A stretch of 64,000 nucleotides of DNA from Euphorbia lathyris (GCF_963576675.1 NC_088917.1:33572501-33636500), one strand, 5' to 3'. Shown: positions 31,701 through 44,497, counted from the first letter of the stretch. Made by a program: numbers and translations. The notes: generated by a model not told the origin, from the sequence alone.

Positions 31701-32996
31701 GAGCCGTGGCCAACAGAACAGATGCTTGTTTCATCCGTGTTATTGGAAGTGAACTTGTTCAGAAATATGTAGGTGAGGGTGCTCGTATGGTGCGGGAGCT
31801 TTTCCAGGTCAGTTTGTTTCTTTTTTTCTCTTTTTTCTTTTCGTATGGGCCCAGGACACCCACCTTCCTTGGAAGGAGTTGGATACTCAGCCACTGGCTG
31901 AGTTGATTAGTTTCTCTTTCATGATTTTACTCGTTTGGGCTACACATTTTCAATTGCCTGAATTATTTGACATTTGATTTTTATTAGATGGCAAGGTCAA
32001 AGAAGGCTTGTATAGTCTTTTTTGATGAAGTTGATGCAATAGGTGGTGCGCGTTTTGATGATGGTGTTGGTGGAGATAATGAAGTTCAACGTACAATGCT
32101 TGAAATCGTCAATCAACTTGATGGTTTTGATGCAAGAGGAAACATCAAAGTCTTGATGGCAACAAACAGGTAGTTTTCCATGTATCCACCAATCCAATAT
32201 AGCTATTAATTATTGCTAAGCCATGATTGTAACAAGTTATGTTACCATGTACCTTGCATTTTCTGATGTTTCGGTATCGGTTGCTTGTAGACCTGACACA
32301 CTGGACCCAGCATTGTTACGTCCTGGAAGATTGGACCGTAAGGTTGAGTTTGGGTTGCCTGATTTAGAGAGCAGGACACAGATTTTCAAAATCCATACAC
32401 GAACAATGAATTGTGAAAGAGATATTCGTTTTGAGCTTCTTGCCCGTCTCTGTCCAAATTCCACCGGTGCGTATGCTTTCTGGAAAACAATTATCATTTC
32501 TTTGCATGGTCTTCCAAGACCGTACTTAAATATGTTTTGGGGTTTTTATCTCATGCTATGCATGTTGTAACTTGTAACTAATAAGATCCATATAGCCATA
32601 GGCCTTGAATGTGGTCAAGGGGAAATATTACAGAAGGTGACTTATTGAAATATTCAAAACTACCACTTACCTTGCTAATAAGATGAAGTCTGTTTAAAGT
32701 GGGTGTAAACGATCCATGTTTTGTAATTGCAAAAAGATATTACAGACAGATGTTATGTTGAAAACTGAAATCATTGAACAGTTATCAACGTTTCTTCTGA
32801 TTCACGATGATTTGATGGACTTGGATTATGATATGCAGGAGCTGACATAAGGAGTGTCTGTACTGAAGCTGGGATGTATGCCATTAGAGCACGTAGGAAG
32901 ACGGTGACCGAAAAAGATTTCCTCGATGCTGTGAACAAGGTCATCAAGGGTTATCAGAAGTTCAGTGCCACACCCAAGTACATGGTCTATAATTGA
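28717..32996 (+). CDS. RPT1: 26S proteasome regulatory ATPase subunit RPT1 (10 exons)
   Basis: Exons: 28717-28812, 28896-28977, 29388-29479, 29584-29661, 31135-31196, 31342-31486, 31589-31807, 31988-32169, 32291-32466, 32839-32996. They join to 1290 nt and 429 residues, close to the family size, and all introns are GT-AG. RPT1 is one of six AAA+ ATPases in the base of the 19S particle, which unfolds ubiquitinated proteins and feeds them to the 20S core in cytosol and nucleus. Visible: a coiled-coil N-terminal region ([14 protein letters not shown]), an OB-like segment, Walker A GPPGTGKT (about 212-219), Walker B IVFFDE (about 267-272), an arginine-finger region (RPGRLDRK) and the C-terminal KYMVYN. 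Intron 6 uses a GTGCGT donor. Intron 4 is 1473 bp and holds a transposon scrap. The copy appears intact. Confidence 0.97.
30073..30240. mobile_element. Scrap resembling the hAT-like MITE end, inside RPT1 intron 4
   Basis: CAATGTTATCAAACTCGA starts like the CAATGTTATCAG ends at 6948 and 40952, and is followed by repeated GAGTCGAGTTGAGTC phrases. I find no matching right end, so it is at best a fragment or a distant family member. Confidence 0.3.
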
Positions 32997-33500
32997 GGGA
33001 AATTCACCCATGTATTCATATTGGAATTGTGCTTCTCTTTCTGATTTCAGTTTTACCATCTATTTTACCATTTTTACATATAGTTTGAAGTCTATGAATC
33101 AACAGCTTTTTATTGCTGGCTTGTTTAATTTTGAAATATTCATTGACCTTTACTGACAAATCTCTGGTGGAAACGTAATGGATTTATTTAGCTGGTTAGT
33201 TTGAATTTTCATTTGAAAAGCAAAGGATAATCACATCAGAAATAGCAATTTGAGATGGGACCAGATGACCATTGAACTTAAGATGGAGGCATTAACATGA
33301 AGAAAGTAAATAGGGAAGCTAATGACTATAGAATGAGAGAATGCCAAGCTTGAATGATTGGTTGCCATAAGAAAGTTACAAATAGGAATATAAAAACCGT
33401 TAATTTAATGTCTACTCTGGTTCATTTACAATGGTGAGCTTAAGAATTTGAAAAGAAAAAGAAAAAAATCAGAAAAATCGTGGAGGGGAGTGTCCGGAAC
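32997..33500. other. Convergent 3' regions of RPT1 and the first GH17 gene
   Basis: The two stop codons face each other about 504 bp apart. The AT-rich sequence should hold both 3' untranslated regions. No other gene is seen. Confidence 0.6.
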
Positions 33501-35060
33501 TCATAAAACTCCATAAATGATGCAAAGCAATGATAGTAGAAGAGCAACCATTGATGTTTTCTCTCTTACAGCCAGACTAGGAGGTGCTGCAGTCTCGTGT
33601 TTTCCGAGATCGATCATGATCTCGAATCTGCAGGTATCCTGAGATGGATCCAGAGTTGTGAGAACAGATAAGTTGTTAAATGAACATGCTTCTTTCCTTT
33701 GATCCATAGTCTGATAATACATGTTAAAAGCATATGAAGCATTGTTTCTAGCATCCAGTCTACTGCAGGACGACCCGTATCCAAGACTGGTGCAGTCAGA
33801 ATACGTGCAGGCGTAGCTGAGGCCGCCGGGAAAATTGGGGTCTGTCAAGCTGGCATCGGGTGACATTATGCACCACTTCCTGGCCAAATACTTGACGCCT
33901 TTTGCTGGAACAAGAGTCTTTCTGTTCCCCATATCCAGCTGGTACTTAATAGTTCCGTCAAAGTTAAAGAGACCCCAATGCCTCTCAAAATTCCCTGGCA
34001 GAACGCTTTTGCGATCTTCATCAAGTAGCGAAAACAGGTAGACATCAGGCGGGGTTCTTCGTTTAGGAGTTCCTTGTCCTTGAAATATTCGGGTGAGGAG
34101 GCCTTGATAGAACCTCTGTGCATAAGCTGCATTTGCGCTGGGATCTCCATCTGTCGGCCATCCTATCTCACCAATGATAACAGCTGTTGACGAGAAGCCA
34201 TTCTTTTCGAGAGCAGAGATGAGGGTATCAAAGTTGGCTTCAAACACATTAGTATAAGATATCGATCCATCGACAACAGGTGCAGCACTACCGTTGAAGA
34301 AGGCATAGTCTTTCGGGAAATCAGGGTCAGCATTGAGGCTAAGAAATGGGTAGATATTGATGGTCAAAGGAGCATTGCTATCACTAAGAAACTTGATGAT
34401 ACTGATCATGAGATCATGAATATCGGACCGAAAATTGCCACCAGAAGGCAAGCCAGTGTCTGTCTGGTATACATCAGCATTCAAAGGAACTGTCACCTTA
34501 ACTTGCTTGCCTAAACCAGCTTTTATCAAGGCTGCTTGAATATTTTGCAGAGCTGGAAACGTTGTATGAAGAAACATGTCTTTGTACGTCTTGAGGAAAG
34601 GTTCATTTCCTACAGCTACATATCTGAAAGCACCAAAACACAAAGTCATAAGTAATCATAATAATAGGATCCGAGGTTGATTAGATGTCCTAAAAAGTAA
34701 TTTTGTTTGGTACCTTATATCGACTCCGTATCTCGAAATATAATCGGAAACGTTCTGTTGCACCCAGTCGACAGCAACCTGGACACTAGAAGCAAGAGGA
34801 GCAAGAAAATCATTGGGAATACCCAACATAACTTGAATACCAGAATGTCCTAAAGCTCTTAAAGGACCAGGTTCAGCTTCAAACAGTTTCACCTTATTGA
34901 ACCCATTATCTCTTAATAGTTGAACAACTATATTAGGCTGAAGAGGATGAGTTGTAATAGTTCCCCAGTTGATTGCAAGCCCTTTTACTCCCTTAATTTG
35001 GCATTCATGACCTATCAAGCACAAGAGAATCCATAAAAACATGTAATTATTATGACCCAT
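33501..35060 (-). CDS. GPI-anchored beta-1,3-glucanase, GH17 + X8, copy 1
   Basis: Two exons on the minus strand, 35060-34714 and 34623-33501, give 489 residues. The start at [10 protein letters not shown] is chosen because it opens a signal peptide and matches MGYNN in the neighbouring paralogue; an in-frame ATG 58 codons upstream is less likely. The GH17 domain spans about residues 27-345, with the acid/base glutamate in VAVGNEPF and the nucleophile in [11 protein letters not shown]. An X8/CBM43 module (about 355-440; [21 protein letters not shown] and conserved cysteines) binds beta-1,3-glucan. The hydrophobic C-terminus ([16 protein letters not shown]) suggests a GPI anchor. It probably hydrolyses callose at the wall or plasmodesmata. 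It is closest in layout to Arabidopsis glucan endo-1,3-beta-glucosidase 5/6-type proteins. Confidence 0.94.
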
Positions 35061-36037
35061 GTTTTGTTTGGGGGGAAGAGGGTCTATTATTTTTGTGATT
35101 GGTTTATCTGTACTTATAAAAGATGAAAAGTTTAGCCAAAAGGGTGGAGAAATGTTGTTGTTTAAGGTAAGAAAAGGGAGAGGGATTACAAAAAGGGAAC
35201 TAGATTCCAAGGGCAAACCCTTAGCACTTAACAAAATTAAGAAAGGTGGAGAATCTACACATTAAGAAAGGAATTGAGTGTGCATGCATGTTTAGTTCAA
35301 AAGGAAGTTTTGAGTTATAAAATGAAACTTGAGGTGTATAGATCATACATGGAGAGGGGTTTATATAGGTATTGAAACCCTATAACACTCTACTTGAATT
35401 AATTGTAATAAACTTGCATAATAAAAGCAATTTAAGTTATAAAATAAATAAATAAATTTTGTAACCAAACTCCTAACATGTGAACCGGTGCAATCAATAC
35501 ACTTAACTTCTAATATAACAATATGATTCAATACGAGTTAGATATTGTCCGATTTGGCCCAACTTACTAATAAGCCCAATCAATCTCACTCAATTTCTAA
35601 TTTGAGATTCCGTTCATTTCTATTCCCATCGTCATCTCTTAGAGCCATTTATTGCTTAAACTTTCTACCCCGATACCATCCACTGTGAACTGAATCGTTA
35701 CATCTAATTTGAAAATTGTGTAAAGAACGGAAAAAAACAACTAAAATTCACAGTACAGAAAATAAATTTGACTGCAGGAACTATTGAATTGAAACAGGAT
35801 AAATAAATGTTGAACTAGAGAAACAATAAGAAAGAACTAAAATTGAAGTAATGATGAGTATTATGAAAGTGAAGTTACACAGATTTGCAGATATTTGAAG
35901 TCTCAATTCCAGTTTCATCAAATAACCAGAATAAAACACAAATACAATCTGTTATTACAAATTTTCCTCAGAAAGAAATTAGTGAACTTAAAAAAGTTAA
36001 GAACTTTAAAAATGCTCTTGCAAGGTATAATTAGAAC
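35061..36037. other. Spacer between tandem GH17 genes
   Basis: Contains the promoter region of copy 1 (a GGTTTATATAGG TATA-like box at about 35357, read on either strand), a degenerate TRIM-like repeat at about 35474-35713 and AT-rich DNA. No gene. Confidence 0.55.
35474..35713. mobile_element. Decayed copy of the TRIM-like element
   Basis: Shares with 55971-56172 the phrases GATATTGTCCG(A)TTTGGCCCAA, TTACTAATAAGCCCAATCA, CATTTC..ATATGGGATTC-like, and the terminal CGTTACA. Many differences are C-to-T or G-to-A. No flanking duplication could be found. Confidence 0.45.
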
Positions 36038-38932
36038 TCACAAAACACCATAACAGACAATTAGCAAAGCTAGTAAGAGAGAAACCATAGACGTTTGCCG
36101 TCTTCCAGCCAGCGAAAGAAGATCCTCGTCACTAGGTGAATGTTCATGTTCAGCATTAGGTGAAATATGAGTGTCATCTTTTGATCCTCCAGGTGCAAGT
36201 GCAGGTGAAATCTCAGTCTTTTTTTCCAGATGCATCATGATCTGAAATTTACAACTATCCTTAGACGGATCCTCGGTTGTAAGAGTTGCTAATTTATTAA
36301 AATCACATGTCCCTTTCGCATGATTCATACTCTGATAATACATGTTAAAAATAAACGAAGCATTCATTTTCGCATCCACAGAACCACAGGAGGAACCATT
36401 ATCAAGAGCACTGGTGCAGTCAGCGAAATCACAGGCGTAAGCCAAGCTTTCATCCAATTTCGAGTTCTTAGTGCTCGCATCAGGCGCCATTACGCACCAT
36501 TCCTTGTCCAAGTACTTAACACCCTTCGCCGGAACAAGGCTCTTTCCGTTGCCCATATCCAATTCATACTTCAATTGCCCATCAAAAGAAAATATACCCC
36601 AATGCCTCTCAAAATTCCCCGGCAGAGTGCTCTTAAAATCTTCGTCAAGGAGTGAAAAAACGTACACAAGAGGAGCAGTTTTGCGTTTAGGGGTTCCGAT
36701 TCCTTGTGATGTCCGATTGAAAAGTCCTTGATTGAATCTCTGAGCAGTATCTGCATTAGCGCTCGGATTTCCGTCCGTTGGCCATCCAACTTCGCCGATT
36801 ATCACAGGCAATGATTCGAAACCATTTTTTTCAAGAGCGGAAATTAGAGTATCGAAGTTTGCATCAAAGACGTTAGTGTAAGTAATGGAGCCATCGACGA
36901 CAGGTGAAGCCGGAGTTCCGTCGAAAAAGGCGTAGTCTTTAGGGAAACCAGCATCGGCACTGAGGCTTAGAAATGGGTAGATGTTCATGGTTAAGGGAGA
37001 ATCATTGTCACTTAAAAACTTGACGATATCGACCATGAGATCATGGATATCGGTCCGGAAATCGCCGTCGGAAGGCATGCCGCTGGCGCTCTGGTAAACA
37101 TCGGCATTGAATGGAACTGTAACCTTGACTTTTTTGCCTAATCCAGCTTTGTTTAAGGCTTCTTGAACGTTTTTCAGAGCTGGAAATGTTGTCCGGAGAT
37201 ATGAAGATTTGTATGCCTTTAGGAAAGGTTCATTTCCTACAGCAATGTACCTGAGAGTGCCAAAGGATTAAACATTCAAAATTAACCATCAAATCAAATA
37301 TATTCACAAGTAAAAGTATGTAGTATATATTTGTCCATAATGTGAAAAATAATAAAATTTTATCCTCAATTTTTCTAATTTTAAGTAATTTTGAGCACAA
37401 ATAAAAAGAAATTCTGATGTATATAATCAAAAGAGGGATCATGTTTAGAAACAAACATCTACAAGTGATTATTTTTTATTAGTCGGATATATTGCACCAA
37501 GAGAACAATATAATTTCTTCTCAAATAATTATCTGAGCCTGAAGACAAAGACAAACGCATAAAGCTATAGGCCAAACTTGTAGAATGTTTTGCAATGGCA
37601 GTATTATGAGCGGTTATCTGCTACACTGAAAATTTGGTCACTAAAAGGCTTTTTTTTAATAGAGGGGTAGCGGTATACTAAATTTGTTCGTGAAATTGTT
37701 GATCCTTTTCACTTGGCCCACGCCGACCTTTTGTGCATTGAACCTGAACATACATATTTAATACTTTAATACTTAGCCTAACTCAACCCGTGTCCGAAGA
37801 TAAAATAGGTTAGACCTGAGATTTATCTCAAAATCCAAACAAACCAAGTCCGTTATACCCATATAAAAATGATACATTAGTTGATTATAAGTAGCATTTT
37901 ACTTTTCTTTTATAATTATTCTATTGTCATTTTCAAAAAATTCAATTTAATGATAGTTTTTATGCTTCGGTGTATATATAAAATCTTTTTGCTATTTCTT
38001 CCTAAGACATTAGTATAAAGTATACAGTCACATTTTTATTATTTATAATCATACTTCAATTTGAAGTTTTTTTTTCTCTTAATATAAATATATTAGGTGG
38101 TTGGGTTGGATTGAATTGGCTTGTGTTTGAGAATTAATTTTTCAGCCTAATCCAATCCGTTTCAAACCCAATGTAAAAATAATGTCGTGGTTGGATTTGG
38201 ATAAGATTGTTAGGTCTTAAGCCCAACCTGAACGCAACCCAACTCAGCTCATGAACAAATCCAGTGCATGATTGTTTGTTAGGAACCAACCTTTATAGCC
38301 GTGGTATCACACTTATCTATCCTTAAATATCAATTGCACCCCAACATATTTTGTTTTGCCCCAACTTAAGTTTGCCCCAACCTTTATAGGGAACGAAAGC
38401 TGAGTTTATTTTCTTTTGCATTTCAAACACCATAGTCTAAATCCAAAATTGAAAATATTAAAAACGAAATTTTACAATTTGTTATGTTGGAGTTATTATC
38501 TCTATTTTAAAAAAAAAAGGTTAGGGTAAATTTGAAGCTTTATCCCATATAAATGCATGGTGGTAAAGTAACTTACTTAATATCAACCTCATGTTTAGAA
38601 ATATAATCAGAGACATTCTGTTTAACCCAGGCGGAAGCAGCCTGGACAGAACGTGCAAGTTGTCCAAGAAAACCATTTGGCACACCTAACATAACCTCAA
38701 TCCCAGAATTTCCTAATGCCTTTAATGGACCCGATTCAGCTTCGAACAACTTTACTTTATCGAATCCATTATCTTTCAATAACTGAACAACAATGTCCGG
38801 TTGAAGAGGATGTCTTGACATGGTTCCCCAGTTGATTGCATGTCCTTTTTTTACCCCTTTATTTTCACATTCACCACCATTGATTAAGCACAGCCATAAC
38901 AACAATATCAATAGCATGTTATTATAACCCAT
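36038..38932 (-). CDS. GPI-anchored beta-1,3-glucanase, GH17 + X8, copy 2
   Basis: Exons 38932-38577 and 37250-36038 on the minus strand give 522 residues; the intron (37251-38576) sits at the same codon as in copy 1. A signal peptide (MGYNNMLLILLLWLCLING) is followed by GH17 with both catalytic glutamates (IAVGNEPF and VIIGEVGWPTDG), then X8 (EWCVMAPDAS, NASFIFNMYYQ). A Ser/Pro/His-rich linker and a hydrophobic tail (TSMVSLLLALLIVCYGVL) suggest a GPI anchor. It lies head-to-tail with copy 1, so it is a tandem duplicate. The intron has grown to 1326 bp against 90 bp next door. The linker is about 30 residues longer. I see no disabling change. Confidence 0.94.
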
Positions 38933-39388
38933 TTATGATTCTTTAAATCTGCTCACAATGTTTCATGAGAAAATAAGGAACAATTGAGTTAATTGCAGCT
39001 TTTTATGATGTCTTGTCCAAAAGGGATTTTTGGAAAGTTTCTTAATTTTGTTTCAGGTTTTGATGACAAAGGTTGGTGATATTTCTTGTGTTAAATGTAT
39101 GGAACCGCTCTTTGCGCGGAACACTAACAAATAGTCAAAATATAGTAATGGTAAAGGTCTAATCTTTTATTATTTTCTGAGTTTTAGTCAAAATCAATAA
39201 TCTACCAAATTTTGGGTTTATATGATTTTGATTTTGATTTATTTCAATTGCCATTAACCCATATCTAGAGTATACATTATTATTGATGGTGTTGGATTAA
39301 TATGTAATATATTATAAAATTTAATTATAGTGTCTGCACTTTATTTTTAAGATATGGATTTTATGTAAATATGTAATTATTAGTTATA
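38933..39388. other. Upstream region of GH17 copy 2
   Basis: AT-rich; presumably the promoter of the minus-strand gene. No clear element or gene is recognised. Confidence 0.4.
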
Positions 39389-39397
39389 TAATTTTAA

Positions 39398-39895
39398 GGG
39401 TAAAGTTCAAATAAAACCCTAGTGGTTTCACTAATTTTCAGATAAAGGACTGTGGTTTACTTTTTGTCAAAACAAGGATTGAGGTTTCAAACTTGGATTA
39501 ATACTATTAAAACCATCTTTAACGACCTGAAAATGAAAATTTTCAAGAATTAAAGTTGTTCAATGTCATATTTTCTATGGAACTGCATTTTCGATTTTCG
39601 AAAATCATCTTTATTGAACTTTCTCTCTCTAAACATTAACTTTCTCTCTCTTTACCAAACATCACCTAAACAATCTCAAAATAAAAAAGTTGAAGAATTA
39701 AAGTTGCTTAAAATATTAGTAGTTCTTAAAATATATCATTTTTGAAGTCGTCCAAGGTGATTTTAATAGTATCAATCGAAAAAGTCCTTATTTTGTTAAA
39801 GTTAAAAACCTCAATCCTCGTTTTGATAAAAAGTAAACCACAGTCCTTTATCTGAAAATTAGTGAAACCACATGGGTTTTATTTGAACTTTACCC
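39398..39895. mobile_element. MULE-type MITE with 9-bp TSD (498 bp)
   Basis: Inverted ends start GGGTAAAGTTCAAATAAAAC and continue for about 90 bp (GTGGTTTCACTAATTTTCAG, GGACTGTGGTTTAC). Perfect 9-bp direct repeats TAATTTTAA flank it (39389-39397 and 39896-39904). No transposase. The interior is related to the truncated element at 11986-12290. Confidence 0.88.
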
Positions 39896-39952
39896 TAATT
39901 TTAATATTTTTAAAGTTATATTTTTTAGAAGAATAATAATTATTTCGTTCAT

Positions 39953-40526
39953 TATCGAGGCTTTCCCAAAGGTTGTTTTGCTTTTTCTACTCCTCCTTCT
40001 TTTGCTTACATGGCTGAGTTGAGAGCTGCTATATTTGCAATTGAACTTGCTTGGGAGAAAAATTGGCATCAGCTCTGAGTTGAGTCACACTCCATGTACG
40101 TAGTTAATCTACTTCGTCTTCGTTCCATGGATGTTCATTGGAGTATTCGACAAGAATGGTTGCATTGTCTCGACATTTGTTCTAGAATGAATATTATTTT
40201 TACACATATCTTTAGGGAAGGAAATCGTGTTGCTGATGCTTTGACAAAATTTGGAGTCTCTTCCTCGGTGATCAATTGGTGGCCTTCAGCTCCTGCTTTT
40301 TGTCACAGGTTTATCAATAATGACATATGTAATTTTTTCCATTTGCGTTTTTCTTGACCTTTCCTAAACTTTTCTCATTCCCCCTTCTTCTTGATTGTTC
40401 TCCTTCCTCTTCTCTTGTTCAAACACTCATCTTTTCTTTTTTAATATATTGCGGGTTTGACAGTTCTTGGGTCATGGGTGCTTTCCCGCTCAAGGTCTGT
40501 CTCGTCCCAATTTCTATCAAAAAAAA
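39953..40526 (+). mobile_element. 5'-truncated LINE with 18-bp TSD
   Basis: The segment ends in a short A tract after TTTCTATC and is flanked by the 18-bp direct repeat AATAATTATTTCGTTCAT (39935-39952 and 40527-40544). It encodes the end of a plant LINE RNase H domain: AYMAELRAAIFAIELAWE, then a stop, and IIFTHIFREGNRVADALTKFG. Only the last ~0.57 kb was inserted, which is typical of target-primed reverse transcription. Not functional. Confidence 0.88.
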
Positions 40527-40544
40527 AATAATTATTTCGTTCAT

Positions 40545-40943
40545 AGATGGAAAAAATAGTACATTTTGATATAAGTAATTAAAAAAAAATTATACAATCG
40601 AGAAGTACATCAGAAAAGGCTAAATCTGCAACTTCAATATCGTAGATCATGATAAAGCAATAGTAGCTAGTGCTTAAAACTGCTTTTGCCACAACGATGT
40701 GAATATACTCCATCCAAATCGACTTCATAATCTTTTTCTCCAGAAATGATTTCATGATTTTTGATGAGTTAAATTAATATGTTGATAGACAAAACTCTTC
40801 TATTTTTCCATGAAAAAAAAATGGTAACACTCATATATGGAGACATACAACAACCACTTATCAAAGGAGAAAGAACAAAAATTTACAAATAAAGAAAAAA
40901 CTATCAAATCTACCATAGATCCATAAAAAAAATATTCAATAAA
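40545..40943. other. AT-rich spacer
   Basis: No gene or named repeat seen. Confidence 0.45.
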
Positions 40944-40951
40944 GAAAAAAC

Positions 40952-41549
40952 CAATGTTATCAGAACCGGACCGGACATTAAACCGGATTGGTAACTGGAT
41001 CACGGGTCACTTGGTCGGACCGGATGACTCGGATTGGTCGAACCGGATGACGTAATAAATAAATAAATAATATTTATATATATTAAATATATATAATTAA
41101 TTTAAAATTATTTTTATAAATTATATATATCCAAAACAAATTATAAACAACTTTTGATTTGTTATTTTTTCTCAACTTGAGACTTAAATATATAACGGAT
41201 AAATAGAATTTAGAATAACTTGAAATATGTAAATGTATTCTATGACATGCGATCTTTTTAACGGTATATTATAAACTCAAAACGGACAAGTGATGAATGA
41301 GAAATTAACGCTTAAAGTGAACTACTTGAAATACTTTATAATAAACTAAGCATTATTATCCCACATAGGAAAGAAATGAGAATGTTAACTAGTTTATAAG
41401 TAAATGGTCTTCACAAACCTTTAAGTAATTGCTAAGGCAAAGGCTCTCTCACGCGCAGGGGGGGGTTGCAGTCGTTCCACCATCGGGTTAGGGGTGCACC
41501 CGCACGACGTGGGCGACATGAATGCTCCGGTCCGAGCCCAATAATATTG
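40952..41549. mobile_element. hAT-like non-autonomous element, copy 2 (598 bp)
   Basis: Starts CAATGTTATCAGAACCGGAC as in copy 1 and ends with the decayed CCAATAATATTG. The flanks GAAAAAAC (40944-40951) and GAAAAAGC (41550-41557) form an 8-bp duplication with one mismatch. It shares the interior AT core and the GGTTAGGGGTGCACCCGCACG block with copy 1 but lacks the copy-1 tandem repeats. Confidence 0.8.
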
Positions 41550-41557
41550 GAAAAAGC

Positions 41558-42544
41558 AAAGAAGAGGATTATCTTTCGACTAAAACCGAACCCCTCCTCT
41601 CCCAAAAAAAAAAACTTGGATTTAGTTTCATTCAATTCTAAAATTGTGGGAAATAATTTGTTTTGATTTAGTTTCATTCAATTTTTATGACTTTCATTTG
41701 ATGGGAAAGAATATCACAAAATTATTTGTAACTAACTTTCATTCAATTTGAGGTTTTGGCTAAACTGCCTGTTGGTTGCTGGTGCATAGGCTTCACATGG
41801 CATTTCTCATGGGAGACCAGTCGAGAATTTGGCTTGGATTCCGCCATGCCCTCCTCTTAGATGATTGGCCCTAGAGGTCGACTGGTCGATGCTCCTAGAG
41901 TTAATTGCTCTTATGGAGGATGAATAAATTCCATACTCACCACACCAATGATGTCATTGTATCTGAATGATCTTCTGGAACTTTCTTCATTGGCTTGACA
42001 TAAGAATAACGACCGGTCAGAGGGCGTTAGAGTCCGTCGAACCCGCTTCACTGCTTAAGTTATCAAAGGTTGAAGATAATCAAAGTATTGACATTTGTTG
42101 TGTTTACATATCTCATTTGCATCATATACCTTTTCTATTTATAGTGACTATCAAGGGGTAATCCTTGTCATTCTAGGAATATGTCCTAATGAGTCATCAG
42201 ACACATGTTAGCCTTCTATTGGCTTTGTCAAGTTCAGATTCAGATGTCGTCAGGTGGTGCACCCTGCCATATAGCAAGCATACTGCCAGGTGTCATTGTT
42301 TCATTGTGTCTAGGGCTTTCAGGTCTCTAAATGTCAGGCGATGCACTCCGTCATGTGTCCTCTGTCCTTTGCACAACCGTTGATCTTGATCCAACGGTTA
42401 CACCTTCTCAACCATATGGCTATTGGGATGGACTGCGGGGATTCTTCCACGTGGCTGAAGGGTGTTATTTGCATCTTTAGGGAATATTTCTTTCTCTAGA
42501 TAGGACGCTTCCTGTGAATCTTCTGGATCTGAATGGTGATATTG
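41558..42544. other. Unresolved, probably transposon-derived
   Basis: Mixed GC sequence with LTR-like flavour (CCAACGGTTACACC, TTCCACGTGGCTGAAGG) but no defined ends, repeats or long frames. I cannot assign it. Confidence 0.3.
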
Positions 42545-44497
42545 ATCCACGAATAAAGGATGTTTCTATAGAATATTTCTTAGGGTATCAATACATAATT
42601 GTAATGTTAAAAATATATGATTAGACCTTATCATAGAAAAATCTTCAAATGACGTCTTAACAGCACTCATAAGCTCTTTAACGGTTTTGGGGTTGTCTTA
42701 TGCTCTAAGGATTGGATAGCATTAAAAAAAACCCAAGGTCCAAACATTCAAATCGGGAGAATTTGTAGGTTGGCACATCAAACAAATATCAAAACCGTCT
42801 TATGTAGCAATACGACAAAATTCATCATCATTAGGATCAATATGTGTCCTTGCATTATCTTGTTAAATGAATATTGGATTCCCCACATCATCTCTCAGAC
42901 ATTTTTCCTTAATTACGGGAAAGACCTTTCCAAGCAAGAAAGACCTAATTAGTAATAACATCTCTTTTTTACTAAAGTTATCGGTTTGGTTTCTAAGGTT
43001 CTAGCAACTCTGTTAAAGCTGCTCCTTTTGGCCGGTTCTAGAGTGACAAAAGAAAATACACCTATGTTTTTCGAAAAAAGTTCATTGCCTTGTTCATCAA
43101 ACTTATTCGAGCTAAAGCAACTAAGAACATTACTTTTACGATGAAGTTCTTATTTTGCAATAATTCTCAACATTTTTCATCAATATGAACATTATTCTTC
43201 ATCCCCGTAAAAAATGGATCATGTGGTATGGTACTTTGATCAAGCATCGATAGGCAAAACCGTAGTTGAGATATTTTATTTTCATCCTTCAAGCAAGGCT
43301 TGATAGCATTTATGTGTCATCTTATATCTCCACACTTCAAGTGTCAAAAGAATGTTGCTTCAGCCATGTTCATGGCAGAAGCTGAAGAAGCAATGATGGT
43401 TCGTGATGTAGAGGAATTGCACAAAATCGATCATAATCAAATTGAGATCGCTTACGACCACAATTTCCTTTTTTCCTGTGACATAAGTAGTATGCTCATT
43501 TCCTTTTAAAAGCTTCCACATGCGTTCGACAGTTTTCGTGACATTTAAATATTCCATCCACCAATTTTATCACCCCAAACCCCAATTTTCCATCACTCGT
43601 ACTCGTACTCTGTAGCAGAATTGTACATATTGTCTCGCGTTCATCATTGTTTAAGAATTGGTATTTTCTTACTGCTTGTGAATTTTCCGGTAGGTCCACA
43701 TGTGAACAATCATTATTGGCATTCTCTGTTAAGGAAAAAGAAATAAGGAAGTGCTACAACAATAGAAACATATGTAGTCATAAATAATGAAGATATAAAG
43801 AAAATTTACTTACCATTATGTGTTTCTTGCTCCAAAAATATTTCTAATTCAATATCACCCACTTCGATTAGATCTTTGTTTAAGTTTAAAAAGTGGCAGA
43901 TGGATGAAGATACCTCAATCATGGGGGGAATTTGGACTGAAATTCATGTCAGGAAGTCCATTTACTTCAGTGTTAAAATTAGCCAAAACAATATCATTGT
44001 TAGAATGGGTTGTCTCTACATTTTTAACTCTATTTGAACCGAAGGCCTTTGATGTTTTTTGCTTGTATTCATATTGGTTTATGATTTTGGCGGGATTAGT
44101 TCTTAATTTATATAGGTAGAAATATTTCAAAATTTTAGAATGTAAAATTGGTGGAAGATTTTGGGGGAAGAATGAAAAAATCTTTTGAAAATTTTGGTTT
44201 TTGAAAGCTTTTGGAGTACCTAATGAATTTTCGTTCCAAAGAGTTGCATGGAGTATTAATTGAGCAGTTTTACATTATGGCATAGAATTGCATGGATATT
44301 TTTCTTTAGTCTATCAACTTTCGAGATCTAAATCCACTGAGTATTAATTGAGCAATTTTTTATTGATTGTGGTGAATGCTACATAGAGTATAATAAGGGT
44401 ATTTTAATCCATTTTCTATAGATTCAATGTAAACCAATAATTTCTTTGGTACTGTAATTTAGTCAAATGTGAAAATTATTTTGAAATGGAGGGAGTA
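42545..44497 (-). pseudogene. Fossil plant mariner (MLE) transposase
   Basis: Read leftward, recognisable pieces appear in the right order. An N-terminal DNA-binding stretch (NNDERETICTILLQST) lies near 43640. The second catalytic Asp is in QDNARTHIDPNDDEF (about 42840). The third is in QPTNSPDLNVWTLGFF, followed by NAIQSLEHKTTPK and LTLQLCIDTLRNIL (to about 42560). This is the DD39D signature of plant mariner/Soymar-type transposases. Several stops and frameshifts break it. The right end, ATGGAGGGAGTA (44486-44497), is a Stowaway/MLE-type terminus. The left terminus is missing. Confidence 0.8.

Noticed and set aside
35061..35234. N-terminal extension of GH17 copy 1 from an upstream in-frame ATG
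   Set aside because: The extension is not signal-like, and the downstream ATG aligns with the start of the paralogue and opens a clean signal peptide.
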